From the NCBI GenBank assembly GCA_030704615.1, contig CM060734.1, forward strand, positions 55,070,042 through 55,134,041: a stretch of DNA of 64,000 nt, given 5' to 3'. The DNA is from Takakia lepidozioides (Eukaryota; Streptophyta; Takakiopsida; Takakiales; Takakiaceae). This document shows, piece after piece, positions 1 to 10,800 of this stretch (the first letter of the stretch is position 1; each line of letters opens with the position of its first letter). Made by a program: the position numbers and the translations under genes. The notes below the pieces were generated by a model. The model was not told the origin of the DNA, made no database searches, and saw only the letters and a program-made list of their open reading frames with translations.

Positions 1-47
1 GAGAAGAAGAAGTGAGTGAGGAGGAAAGGAAGAAATAAGCTGCAGAC

Positions 48-1607
48 ATGCAGAGTAATGAAGGGACTTTGGCTGAAGTAATATGCCAGACCAAAACAGA
101 GATTACCATTGGACAGCTATTGGCTGTGGCACCTTATTGTAGACACAGGCTGTATCAAGCAATCAATCGAATTGCACAGGAGACAGGAAACACAGACCTG
201 AACAGCAAGGTGACCAGTTATAATGTGAAGCCGGAAGGGCGAGAAACAGTCATGGACTTTGATGATTCTATGCCAGTAATCCAATTGAGAATTGGAAGCA
301 CAGAACTAACTGATGTACTGATAGATGGAGGCTCTGGAGTGAATATCATGACAGACCAATTAAGGCAGAAGCTTGGTCTAAGTAACATGAAACCAGCCCC
401 ATTTACAGTAACAATGGCAGATCAAAGAAGTGTACAGCCATTGGGATTGATAAGAGGAGTTAAGATACAGATTCAAAAGATGATCTTTATGATCACAGTA
501 ACTGTGTTAAAAATGGATGAAGTCATGGAGGCTTACTCCTTATTATTGGGACGTCCGTGGCTGAAACAAGCCAGGGTATTCCATGACTGGAATTCTCAGT
601 TACTAACTGTGCATAATGGGATGCACAAGATACAAATTACCACTAAGAAATCTAGTAGATTACCTGCTACGAGAAGACCTCGAGGGGTCAGGGAGTATGA
701 CTGGAGGGGAGGACTGGATGAGGAGCAGGAGGCTACTCTGTTCGCTGCACACCTAGAGTGGGAGCAGGTTGCAGAGATGCAGCTCGAAGGCCTAAGTTGT
801 TTAAGAGGTATCTGCTATGGTGTAGTGACAGCAACACCAATTGAAGAGGAAACCAGCAGTTACCCACCACATTTCTATGAAGAAAGAGAAGGAGAAATGG
901 AAATCCTAGAGGAACCAGCCACTGTGAGTTTACAGGATGAAGTGGTGACTGGTTGGACAATCACAGCTGATGAGCAGGTGAGAGAAGTGAATGTGGGAAC
1001 TGAAGAGGAACCGAGGATGGTGAAGATAGGGGCTGATTTGGAGCCAAAAAGCTTTGAGGAAGCTAAGAGTTTGTTCATCAAATACAGAGATGTATTTGCC
1101 TGGAGCTACGAGGATCTAAAAGGGATACCACCTGAGATCTGTCAGCATAAGATTGAACTGGAACCAGGGTCAGTACCAATCAAACAGGCAAGGTACAGAA
1201 TGAATCCCAACTATGCACAGAAGGTTGGAGAAGAGATCAAGAAGTTGGCTGAGGCTAAGTTTATATACCCGATAGAGTATACAACTTGGTTGTCACCCAT
1301 TGTGATAGTTCCCAAGAAAAATGGTAAACTGAGAGTTTGTGTGAACTATAAGAAGTTGAATGCTTGCACGAAGAAAGATCCTTTTCCTTTGCCATTCACA
1401 GAAGTGGTATTGGACACTGTGGCAGGCCATGAGATGTACTCATTCATGGATGGCTTCAGTGGTTATAATCAAGTGCAAGTGGCAGAAGAAGACCAGGGGA
1501 AGACAACTTTCATCACAGACTGGGGTGCTTATGCATACAAAGTCATGCCTTTTGGACTTTGGAATGCACCAGCAACCTTTCAGAGAGGTACCACATGTAG
1601 AATATGA
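48..1607 (+). pseudogene. Gypsy protease and N-terminal half of reverse transcriptase (E1)
   Basis: An open frame of 519 codons covers the aspartic protease and the first half of RT. The protease active site reads IDGGSGVNI, with the catalytic Asp near residue 93. RT fingers and palm motifs follow: WLSPIVIVPKKNGKLRVCV near residues 414-432, then FMDGFSGYNQ and MPFGLWNAPATFQR near residues 468-513. The frame then runs into unrelated sequence and stops. The catalytic FLDD motif seen at about 30313-30325 in another copy is absent, so no active polymerase could be made. The leucine-to-tryptophan change in FGLWNAPATF (FGLCNAPATF in the better copy) is a further sign of decay. RNase H and integrase are deleted. 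Confidence 0.9.
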
Positions 1608-3998
1608 AGCAACTGCAGCACCTGTGGCGGATGAGGTGGTTCAGGAAGAAAATCTGGTGGGGCAATGGCCTGAATGGTTCATGAGGCATCACACTGTTGA
1701 GGATCAGGGAGAACAGCAGCAAACTCACCATGATGACCCTCAGCAGGCCATGCTTATGAGTTCCATAAGCATGAAACTTAATTTGTTGGGCACTTATGTG
1801 AAATCCCATGTTCCATCTACCCAATTGGCAGCTTTGAGGGAGGAACTCAGGAAGGAGTTTGATGCTCGACTTGCCATTGAGTGTGCAAACAAGGTCGATG
1901 AGGAGGTCACTCTCAAGTTACAGCAAGAGTTAGAGGATACAACAACTGCTTTGCAGTTGGCCAAGGAACATTTGATTGAAGCAGGCCTCGCGCAGGACCA
2001 GTTGCACAAAGCACATAAACATACAGCTATACCAAATGCAGGTGAAACATGAGAGCAAGTTGCAAGAAGTGAATGCACTACATACGGAGTTGCAAACAGT
2101 ACATGGGAGGATGGCCATACAATGTGCTACACTCACAACTACGCTTGAGCAAACTACATTAGAAGTTAACAGCCAAGCGGAAAGATGTATAAAGGCACAG
2201 GCAGATAATGTCGAGCAGACGAAACTCATTATTGATATGAAGAATACAATCTGTCGCAATGAGAACACTTTCAAGCAATACAGGCAGGTTGAAGCTGACC
2301 AAGAGAGGTACATCCTGGAATTGCAACAAACGGTCATGGTAAATAGCAATGAACTCTCTGTGGCTAACAAGGCTTGGAAGGAAGCCAATAATTTGGCTGC
2401 TGCCTATGCGAGTTTGGTTGAACCTCATGCGAAGCGCATGGAGGCTTTACAACAGCAGATAGATGTGTACAGGCTCACAGAGGAGCAGACTCTCAGGGGT
2501 GCCACACGCAACTTGGTGGATAACCACCTTATGCAGGTCTGGTTAGCACAAGGGCCGGTGAAAGGTAAGGCACCGTGGGAGCTCATCCAGGGCGAGATGA
2601 ATGAGCTCAGACTACAGGTGCAGAACATTGCCACAACTACTATAGACAATGTCTATAGTAGGATAGCGGAGCTACAGGAGGATGTAGATGGCCTGCAGAC
2701 TCAGGTGGATGACCTGAGTTCAAATATTGACAAGAGAGTCTTTGTACCTGAGGAGCAGCTGATGGCTACTTATTTACAGGCCAGAACTCTAATTTTTCAG
2801 TCTTCTTTGCAAGGGGTGCATGAGATGCCAGTGGTAGAAGGGCCAGTGCTACCAATACCACAACAAGTGACTGTGCAGGTAGCTGACCCTGTTGTTACTA
2901 CAGCCACACCACAACCTCCACAGCCTGAGGTATGGGGGGATGCTGCTTTTAACCCACCTAAGACTCCTGCTGCACGGGAGTACAGTCGGGCTATGATTAT
3001 GCCCTTCAACCAAATTCCCATTGTGTTGGATTTGGCTTGGAAGGAATTTAGTCCTTCACAATCGTTGGCACATTACTACTAGATCATGCGCATTTGGCTG
3101 CCAGTGGCAACTAGGACTAAGGTTCTTCCGAACAATCGACCCATTGAGGATCATCACTTTGCGAGGTACTGGCATGAGGCAAGTACCATGTTGAAGGAAT
3201 TAATTGCCTTCCAAGTTGTACATGGGTACATTTATACCAAGACCAAGGAGGTAGCAAGTATTGTCATGGGCTGCGGGTTATACTATGCTACTTGTTTTCT
3301 GGCACGTTATCACATTGAGCAGCAGAAGATGCAATCGCGATTTCTGAGTTATTCTAGTGGGGATCATTGGGTCTTACCTTCAGTGTCACCTCATATGTAC
3401 CTATATGAAGCAAAAGTTCTGATGGAAAATGATTCTCAAATTCATTCATGATTTCATTCGGTCTGGAACAATTTGTCAACACAGAAATTCGGGCCTGATG
3501 ATATTTTCCTTAAGGGACATGAGGCATGGAAATACTTGCACTATTCTCAAGTCATTAGCACACCACTCATCTGTACAGACAAGGAGTTCAGGGTCTTCAC
3601 CAATTTTGCAATTCAACGCTTACAACAAGTTTTACAAATTAAACTTCCAGACATGGTGGGACCACATTGTATGCCCCAGAGGATTCCAGTTAGAGTTCGA
3701 CCGTTAAAACACCTCAGGGGGGAAGACGATTCTGATACTACTGTTTCTTCAGCGGACTCTTTTGACATGGCAGATGACTATGCAATTCAGATGGCAGAGA
3801 AGAAGCGACGGGGGTCTCCTATGCCTGAGAGATTACCTCGATATCAGCCAAAGGAGGGACTGACATTTTCCAGGTAGTGCTCAATCATCTCCGTCAACCA
3901 GTGACAGGGCACGGGCTCGCACACGGAGTCCTTCACGAGACTCTCAACGTCAGAAGGGTGCTCGCTCACAAAGGTTTGCTAATCCCAAACAGTAAACC
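1588..3998 (+). pseudogene. Extra 3' ORF of gypsy family, C-terminal two thirds (E1)
   Basis: This is a fragment of the long extra protein coded between integrase and the 3' LTR in this family. It is rich in Gln, Glu and Leu with long predicted coiled coil (about 1800-2760). A Pro/Thr/Val linker, a globular segment (YYQIMRIWLPVATR onward) and a basic Arg/Ser-rich tail follow. I do not recognise the family and see no membrane segment, zinc finger or enzyme motif. Against the sister copies there is a one-base frameshift near 2030, a TAG at 3080-3082 (CAG in the copy at 8230), a TGA at 3449-3451 (TGG in the copy near 23985) and a frameshift near 3870. It begins directly at the deletion join with RT. 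Confidence 0.8.
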
Positions 3999-4011
3999 GT
4001 GAGGACACGGC

Positions 4012-4034
4012 TTTTTGAGAGGGGGAGGGGTAAA
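4012..4034 (+). other. Polypurine tract next to 3' LTR (E1)
   Basis: A purine run (GAGAGGGGGAGGGG followed by TAAA) lies immediately before the TG that opens the LTR. The same arrangement recurs before the LTRs at 9177, 24560 and 28976. It would prime plus-strand DNA synthesis. Confidence 0.85.
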
Positions 4035-5019
4035 TGTTAGAGGGCTGCTTGGGACTTAGACGCTTTTACGGGATCTGTGGGGTACCCTTAATTTTTACAC
4101 AAATTGAGACCAACAGGAGCCTTAGGGGTGACAGCAACAGGCTTTAGGGGGAGAGATACACAGTCTGACACAGCCCGTCACAGTCCGACACAGCCGACAC
4201 AGCCGACATAGTTGTCACAGTCCGACACAGCCAACACAACCGACACAGTCAGACACAGCAGTCACAGTCAACACAGCCGCCACAGCTTCGCATAGCCCGA
4301 CACAGCTCGACACAGCCCGACACAGCCAGTCACAGCCCGCCACAGCCTGATACAGCCAGTCACAGCTCGGCACAGCTGGGGGACAGTTATCATTGGTAGG
4401 GAACGACTGTGCGGGAACGACATCTGAAAAAGGAACGTATACTACAGGGATGATGGTTAGTTAGGAAATCGGTTAGAACAGCTTGTAGGTAGATAAAGCC
4501 AAGAGCGGGGACGTCTGGGGGATGACTTCTTGGGGGGGACTTCTGGCATCGCGGCTTGGAAATGAAGAGGAGAGCGCATCTCTGAGTGGAAAGATGGAGA
4601 GCACGGAGTAGGAGGAGAGACGATCTGTTGATACTTGATGAATGCAAGCTGTAGAATTGTAATGTAGAGTAGATTAGAGATACCATGGCTTCAGCCTGAT
4701 ACTTGATAGATATTAATCTGATACATACTTCATACTCACACTGTATAGAGAGACCTGAGTGAAGCTATGGAATGAATGGATGAGTGGATGGAACCTGATA
4801 GATTGCTGAAGCAATCTGATACTTAATTGCAGACAGTAAGGTAACTCGCTAACATGAATGCGGGAAGGAGTACAAATGGGAAACACCCCCATGATACACT
4901 AGCTGTAGGTCATGACTGATTGTTCTGAGCGGGCTGAGTGCTTAGACATTTCCAACTCTTCTATATTGGAGTTCCCACCTCGGATAGCGAAGGGATGGGT
5001 GAGTAAAAGCCGCTTGACA
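4035..5019 (+). repeat. LTR L1, shared by E1 and E2
   Basis: A complete LTR of 985 bp begins TGTTAGAGGGC and ends GCTTGACA. It serves as 3' LTR of the copy to the left and 5' LTR of the deleted copy to the right. Position 4151-4379 is a minisatellite of CACAGCC-type units. The sequence right after the LTR is not the expected primer binding site (TTTGGCGACC in other copies) but the post-integrase leader, so the E2 interior is deleted from the LTR edge. Confidence 0.88.
4151..4379 (+). repeat. CACAGCC-type minisatellite inside LTR
   Basis: About 23 short units of roughly 9-11 bp share the core CACAGCC or CACAGTC and alternate with CGA, GTC or CAGTC spacers. Array length differs in every LTR of the family (9294-9446, 18672-18856, 24678-24822, 29097-29222, 35390-35650), so it expands and contracts. 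Confidence 0.88.
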
Positions 5020-5390
5020 GGGTGTCATCAAGAAAGAAGACAAAATTGGCCGTCAAAGTACCTACCCGGCACGTTAACCAAAATTTATTGTGGGCCCATT
5101 AATGCATACAGGAAAAGGGTAACGGAACCCTTTGCAAGTACAGAAAAGCGAAATCCTTGTCACATAGGCTATCCTAATGGACAGTCCAGGGGGAAAATCC
5201 ACGGAAGGGAATTAAATTACAAAATCAATCACAGAGCCAACAGCCAATCATAAGCCAGAATTACCTGCAGAGGGTATTTTCCAAGAAGCAAGATCAAGAA
5301 TTTAGAGGGATTCTGAGCGCAAGAGTCGGCGTCGTTCCAAGTAACGGGCGTCTCGACGGGAGAGACAATCAAAGCTATAGCTTTGAAGCT
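5020..5390 (+). other. Leader between integrase and extra ORF (noncoding)
   Basis: This matches the stretch at about 20450-20780, which follows integrase in another copy. It holds no convincing ORF. It ends shortly after GTAACGGGCGTCTCGAC, a segment conserved in both copies just before the extra ORF start. Confidence 0.7.
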
Positions 5391-8300
5391 ATGGCGGAAA
5401 TAACAGACTACACACTCACATTACTACTTACGCAATGGCACAAGGACGGACGAACAGAGAGTACCTTTTCTCTAAATCAATACTTGCAAGCCCCACAGGC
5501 TTACAAGCACTTACCCATTTCATTCTGCGCCAACCATACTTTTATGCTTTGTGCCCCGCAAGCGTTTTTTCAGTTGTTGCAACCAAAACCTATCTGTTTG
5601 TCCAGAATGAAGAGAGTGAGAGGAATGGAAGATATCAGGGTGAAAAGCACCACAATCTTACAGAAGCAAACGATCGCTGCACCACAGGCGGTGCAGCTAC
5701 TAAAGGAGCTGCGATTGGAGGGATTGTTACGCAAGGACCGGTCCTTGCATCATCGGCAGTTCATGATACAATTTCTTCAGAACTTTGAGCCTCGGATGGG
5801 AGTTACTCAGGTGAGGGGAGTAGATATAGAAATTACTCCCCAGTACCTGCAACGATTGTTTGATTTGCCATCAGGACATGTCGATGTGGATGAGCACAGG
5901 GCAAGATTGCAGATAGGGAATTTGTTCCAAGAAACAAGGTTTTGCTTGTACCAAAGTTGAGTACCCAGGGCTTAGGGAAGTTGGCCAAATCTTGAACGTT
6001 CTGTTTGCCATGAAACAGAACCAGCAGTATTTGAGGAGGTCCTTCACAGAGGAGATCCTGAAAGCTTTGAGGGAACAGGATGTCGCTTGGGCGGAGTTAA
6101 TGTACAACGGATTGGTGGACGAGATGAAGAGGTTACAGGGCACTGCTGCTAAGTCTCCGATCATTGTGTCCAGTCCAGTCATTGCCCAAATAATTCTTGA
6201 TTCTTGCATACTTGATGCTCGGGAACATAAGGAGATGGGAGTGTTTGAGGCAGAAACCACTGCAATAGAAGAGCAAGGCTCTTCAAACAGTGAGGGTGGA
6301 CTGATAGCGCAACACCAGTCTAAGAGACAAAGGCGGGGTATGACTGTAGTGGCGGATCCACTGGCTTCACGGAAACCGCACGATAATGTCTCCCAAGCTC
6401 TTGTGCACGATGGGGCACATCAGCACAGAGAGCTGCTATTATTGGAAGCAGGGCCTTCAGAGAGGGAAGAGGAAGTCACTTCGATACCACAACCACCACA
6501 ACCAATTGACTCTGTTGTTTTAGAGGTTCCACAGTTAGTATGTGTTGTGGCATCACCCCTCATTGCTCTGGAAGGAGAAAGGTTGGACATTCCCACTACA
6601 GAGCAGGTCGTGGCCGAAATTGAGAAGGGTGACCTTTTCTATGAAATTTTGGGCTTGGTAAGGGAAACAGTGATTCCAGAGGTGCAGCGGTTGTCCAGGG
6701 GAAACCCTGCTGTGCATGTAATACCCACACCTATGACGGAGGTACCAGGGGTAGAATATTAAGACACTGCAGCACCTCTAGCGGATAAGGTGGTTCAGGA
6801 AGAAAATCTGGTGGGGCAATGGCCTGAATGGTTCGTGAGGCATCACACTGTTGAGGATCAGGGAGAACAGCAGCAAACTCACCATGATGACCCTCAGCAG
6901 GCCATGCTTATGAGTTCCATAAGCATGAAACTTAATTTGTTGGGCACTTATGTGAAATCCCATGTTCCATCTACCCAATTGGCAGCTTTGAGGGAGGAAC
7001 TCAGGAAGGAGTTTGATGCTCGACTTGCCATTGAGTGTGCAAACAAGGTCGATGAGGAGGTCACTCACTCTCAAGTTACAGCAAGAGTTAGAGGATACAA
7101 CAACTGCTTTGCAGTTGGCCAAGGAACATTTGATTGAAGCAGGCCTCGCGCAGGACCAGTTGCACAAAGCACATAAACATACAGCTATACCAAATGCAGG
7201 TGAAACATGAGAGCAAGTTGCAAGAAGTGAATGCACTACATACGGAGTTGCAAACAGTACATGGGAGGATGGCCATACAATGTGCTACACTCACAACTAC
7301 GCTTGAGCAAACTACATTAGAAGTTAACAGCTAAGCGGAAGATGTATAAAGGCACAGGCAGATAATGTCGAGCAGACGAAACTCATTATTGATATGAAGA
7401 ATACAATCTGTCGCAATGAGAACACTTTCAAGCAATACAGGCAGGTGAAGCTGACCAAGAGAGGTACATCCTGGAATTGCAACAAACGGTCATGGTAAAT
7501 AGCAATGAACTCTCTGTGGCTAACAAGGCTTGGAAGGAAGCCATAATTTGGCTGCTGCCTATGCGAGTTTGGTTGAACCTCATGCGAAGCGCATGGAGGC
7601 TTTACAACAGCAGATAGATGTGTACAGGCTCACAGAGGAGCAGACTCTCAGGGGTGCCACACGCAACTTGGTGGATAACCACCTTATGCAGGTCTGGTTA
7701 GCACAAGGGCCGGTGAAAGGTAAGGCACCGTGGGAGCTCATCCAGGGCGAGATGAATGAGCTCAAACTGCAGGTGCAGAACATTGCCACAACTACTATAG
7801 ACAATGTCTATAGTAGGATAGCGGAGCTACAGGAGGATGTAGACGGCCTGCAGACTCAGGTGGATGACCTGAGTTCAAATATTGACAAGAGAGTCTTTGT
7901 ACCTGAGGAGCAGCTGATGGCTACTTATTTACAGGCCAGAACTCTAATTTTTCAGTCTTCTTTGCAATGGGTGCAGGAGATGTCAGTGGTAGAAGGGCCA
8001 GTGCTACCAATACCACAACAAGTGACTGTGCAGGTAGCTGACCCTGTTGTTACTACAACCACACCACAGCCTGAGGTATGGGGGGATGCTGCTTTTAACC
8101 CACCTAAGACTCCTGCTGCACGAGAGTACAGTCGGGCTATGATTATGCCCTTCAACCAAATTCCCATTGTGTTGGATTTGGCTTAGAAGGAATTTAGTCC
8201 TTCACAGTCGTTGGCACATTACTACCAGATCATGCGCATTTGGCTGCCAGTGGCAACTAGGACTAAGGTTCTTCCGAACAATCGACCCATTGAGGATCAT

Positions 8301-9144
8301 CACTTTGTGAGGTACTGGTCTGAAGCAAGTACCATGTTGAAGGAATTAATTGCCTTCCAAGTTATACATGGGTACATTTACACCAAGACCAAGGAGGTAA
8401 CAAGTATTGTCATGGGCTGTGGATTATACTATGCTGCTTGTTTTATGGCACGTTATCACATTGAGCAGCAGAAGATGCAATCGCGATTTCTGAGTTATTC
8501 TAGTGGGGATCATTGGGTCTTACCTTCAGTGCCATCATATGTACCTATATGATGCAAAAGTTATGATGCAGAAGGAATCCCACCTTCGTTCATAGTTTCA
8601 TTCGGCTTGGAACAATTTGACAACACAGAAATTCGGCCCTGACAATATTTTCTTTAAGGGACATGAGGCATGGAAATACTTGCACTGTTCCCAAGTCATT
8701 GGCACACCTCTTACGTGTACAGATAAGGAGTTCAGGACGTTCACTAATTTTGCGTGCCAGCGCTTGCAACAAGTTGTGCAATTTAAACTTTCAGATATGG
8801 TTGGACAACATTGTATGCCACAGAGGATTCCACTTAAAGTTTGGCCGTTTAAACACCTGAGGGGCGACGAGGATTCTGATACTATTGTTTCTTCAGCGGA
8901 CTCCTTTGACATGGCAGAGGACTAGGCAATTCAGATGGCAGAGAAGAAACGACGGGGGTCTCCTATGCCTGAGAGGTTACCTCGTTATCAGCCAAAGGAA
9001 GGACAGCCATTTCCAGGTAGTGCTCAATCATCTCCGTCAACCAGTGACAGGGCACGGGCTCCACACGGAGTCCTTCACGAGACTCTCACCGTCAGAAGGG
9101 TGTTCGGTCACAAAGGTTTGCTAATCCTAAACAGTAAACCGTGA
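5391..9144 (+). pseudogene. Extra 3' ORF of gypsy family, near full length (E2)
   Basis: This copy shows the whole extra ORF, about 1,150-1,200 codons if its breaks are ignored. The start is ATG at 5391 (MAEITDYTL); the copy at 20782 starts MEELTDYTL. Order: an N-terminal helical region with RVRGME.I.VKSTTILQKQTIA, a middle region ending AQIILD near 6190, an acidic Pro-rich linker, a coiled coil (about 6950-7900), a PQPEVWG.AAFNPPKTPAAREYSRAM box, a globular C-terminal part, and a basic RS-type tail ending RSQRFANPKQ-like. Breaks include a frameshift near 5535, TAA at 6760-6762, frameshifts near 7070 and 7540, and TAG near 8185. Function unknown; no membrane segment, so not env-like on what I can see. 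Confidence 0.75.
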
Positions 9145-9176
9145 GGACACGGCTTTTTGAGAGGGGGAGGGGTAAA

Positions 9177-9446
9177 TGTTAGAGGGCTGCTTGGGACTTT
9201 AACGCTTTTACAGCGTGGGGTACCCCTAATTTTTACACAGACTGAGACCAACAGGAGCCTTAGGGGTGACAGCAGCAGGCTTTAGGGGGGGGTTACACAG
9301 CCCGCCACAGCGTTATACAGCCCGACACAGCCCGACATAGCCCGACATAGCCAGTCACAGCCGCCACTGCCAACACAGCCTGATACAGCCCGACAGCCAG
9401 TCACAGCCAGCACAGTCATCACAGTCCATCACAGTCGTCACAGTCC
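9177..9446 (+). repeat. LTR L2, truncated 3' LTR of E2
   Basis: It begins TGTTAGAGGGCTGCTTGGGA like L1 after a polypurine tract and stops inside the minisatellite. The following bases (GGGTTTGTGTCTCTTGG) belong to island A. No target duplication can be recognised because the LTR end is lost. Confidence 0.85.
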
Positions 9447-9675
9447 GGGTTTGTGTCTCTTGGACTCTAGGCTTCTTTCCACCGACGTAGTATCCTGGCC
9501 GGCATCCGTTCGGTCCCCAAGGAAGGGAATGCAGATCGTTTGGATTGATAGAAAGGGAATAGTCGACTGGAGGGTAATGCATGTTGTCATGTGGAATAAT
9601 AGAAGAGTTCATTATTAATTTCAATTTGAGAAATCCCAAAGTAGACAAACGGAAGAATGGAGTTAAAATCATTAC

Positions 9676-9921
9676 CGTTTTTGAAGTCGGCCGCTGAGAT
9701 CCCTGGGCAGGCTGCTCCTCCTCTTTCCCATCTCTACGTCCAACGTTATCGTCCTTCTCTGTGGAGCCAGATGGCAACCTCGACTGTCCAGTGGAGGTAA
9801 CTTGTATGGCCGGCTTAGATAGAGCGACAGTAATTGTTCGATCCACTCTTCTCTTCACCGTCTCAGTGTCGATGGAGTCGGTCCTCGTGTGTTTGATCTC
9901 CTCAGACGTCGTCTCATGAAT
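9676..9921 (-). other. Exon b (246 bp) of island A
   Basis: The acceptor is at 9923-9922 and the donor GT at 9675-9674. Equal length, similar protein and equal palindrome offset show it is a tandem duplicate of exon a with a 142-bp intron between them. Confidence 0.6.
9776..9799. repeat. 24-bp palindrome copy 1
   Basis: Matches the consensus arm AACCTCCACTG, two-base centre, inverted arm at 22 of 24 positions. Inside coding exon b of island A. Confidence 0.8.
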
Positions 9922-10063
9922 CTACATGAAATTAATGAAAAATCCCACAGATGACGACTATGGTGGTCCAAAATGATGTGACAAAGTTACTGAATTGAGC
10001 AATACCGAAGCTGAGACTCAAAGACCATTAATAAGAGTAATAAGAATAAAGCGAATGTTTTAC

Positions 10064-10309
10064 CCGAATCGGGATCTGTTGTTGGATTACGCGTTTGTGG
10101 TGCTCTGTTTCTTCTCCCTCCCCACGAGTAGGAGGATTCTCCGACTCATTCCCTGCAGATGGCAACGTCGACTGGACAGTGGAGGTTACTTGCGGAACCG
10201 GCTCAGGTGACCTGGCCCTCACTATCAGATCCACGTGTCTCTTCAACGTTTGAGTCTTCTTTGAGCTTTTTCTTGTGTGCGTCATTTCCACCGATTGGGA
10301 TTCTTGGAT
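10064..10309 (-). other. Exon a (246 bp) of island A
   Basis: The acceptor is at 10311-10310 and the donor GT at 10063-10062. The exon is open throughout, is phase-compatible with exon b, and carries a 24-bp palindrome copy 122 bp from its start, the same offset as in exon b. Confidence 0.6.
10164..10187. repeat. 24-bp palindrome copy 2
   Basis: 22 of 24 positions match. Inside exon a of island A at the same offset as copy 1, so these two are related by exon duplication. Confidence 0.8.
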
Positions 10310-10555
10310 CTACAAGAAAAGTAATCCAAATCGGTTAATGGCTGTCCACAAAGGTGTGCGAACGGAAATATGTGTCCGGGTGGAAATATTTTATTCGGAA
10401 GTCCAGAAAGACGGATATGGGAGAAACATTGGGACTCTATATATAATTACAATATTGTCATAAGTAATTTCCGTTTTCTCTTCCGTCAGCCATTTTCCTG
10501 AAGTTATTATGCGTCCACTTGTCACTGATTCTATGGATCGTGTAACTTTAGTATG

Positions 10556-10800
10556 CTGTGTTGAGCTGTGACAGGCTGTGTCATACTGTGTTACGTTGTG
10601 ATAGGCTGTGATGCACTGTGGTAAGCTGTGATAGGCTGTGATACGCAGTGGTAGGTTGTGATAGGCTGTGTTATGTCGTGATGGGCTGTGATAGGCTGTG
10701 AGGGCTGTGATAGGCTGTGCTTTGCCTTGATGGGCTGTGATAGGCTATGTCACGTTGTGATGGGCTGTGATAGGTTGTGTCACGTTTGTTTTGCCCGCCC
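10556..10800 (-). repeat. Post-integrase minisatellite (E3)
   Basis: Roughly 20 units of GTGATAGGCTGT/GTGATGGGCTGT (CACAGCCTATCA on the coding strand) follow integrase. The equivalent array is at about 20195-20318 in the other copy. The core CACAGCC is the same as in the LTR minisatellite. Confidence 0.82.

Larger units (their letters stand above)
1..5019 (+). mobile_element. Ty3/gypsy copy E1, 3' part with 3' LTR
   Basis: This is the 3' portion of a plus-strand LTR retroelement whose 5' end lies outside the window. In order it holds protease, the N-terminal half of reverse transcriptase, an abrupt join to an extra 3' ORF, a polypurine tract and an LTR. Intact relatives in the window have RNase H and integrase between RT and the extra ORF; those are missing here. 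Domain type (FLDD-type RT, integrase with a GPY motif, no chromodomain seen) suggests the plant OTA side of Ty3/gypsy, close to Athila/Tat. The copy is dead: it has an internal deletion, frameshifts and nonsense codons. Confidence 0.9.
4035..9446 (+). mobile_element. Gypsy copy E2, LTR to truncated LTR, lacking gag-pol
   Basis: Between the LTR at 4035-5019 and the truncated LTR at 9177-9446 lies only the post-integrase leader (5020-5390) and the extra 3' ORF. Gag, protease, RT and integrase are absent. The right LTR stops inside its minisatellite at about 9446, where island A begins. E1 and E2 sharing a central LTR is the usual outcome of unequal recombination between neighbouring copies. Confidence 0.85.
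9447..10467 (-). pseudogene. Island A: duplicated exons of the tail of a large mobile-element gene
   Basis: On the minus strand are two exons of exactly 246 bp each. Exon a is 10309 to 10064, with TTTTCTTGTAG before it and GTAAAA after. Exon b is 9921 to 9676, with TTTCATGTAG before and GTAATG after. They encode related 82-residue, Ser/Thr/Glu-rich segments with a shared core (QVTSTGQSRLPSG versus QVTSTVQSTLPSA). A further coding-like stretch follows at about 9580-9450 (LPWGPNGCRPGYYVGGKKPR). The right end repeats 10 bp of the end of island B, so these exons probably follow the gene in island B. Function unknown; the segment looks disordered. Confidence 0.6.

Noticed and set aside
48-2052. 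A novel RT to coiled-coil fusion protein
   Set aside because: The join is a deletion at a microhomology; sister copies keep RNase H and integrase in between.
4151-4379. CRISPR-like regular repeats
   Set aside because: Units are 9-11 bp without unique spacers, lie inside LTRs and vary between LTR copies. This is a minisatellite in a plant genome.
4912-5253. 113-codon ORF across the LTR edge
   Set aside because: It spans the LTR end and the noncoding leader and has no homolog in the other copies.
5391-9144. Envelope gene for the extra gypsy ORF
   Set aside because: No signal peptide, membrane segment or furin-type site is visible; the composition is coiled coil plus a basic RS-type tail.
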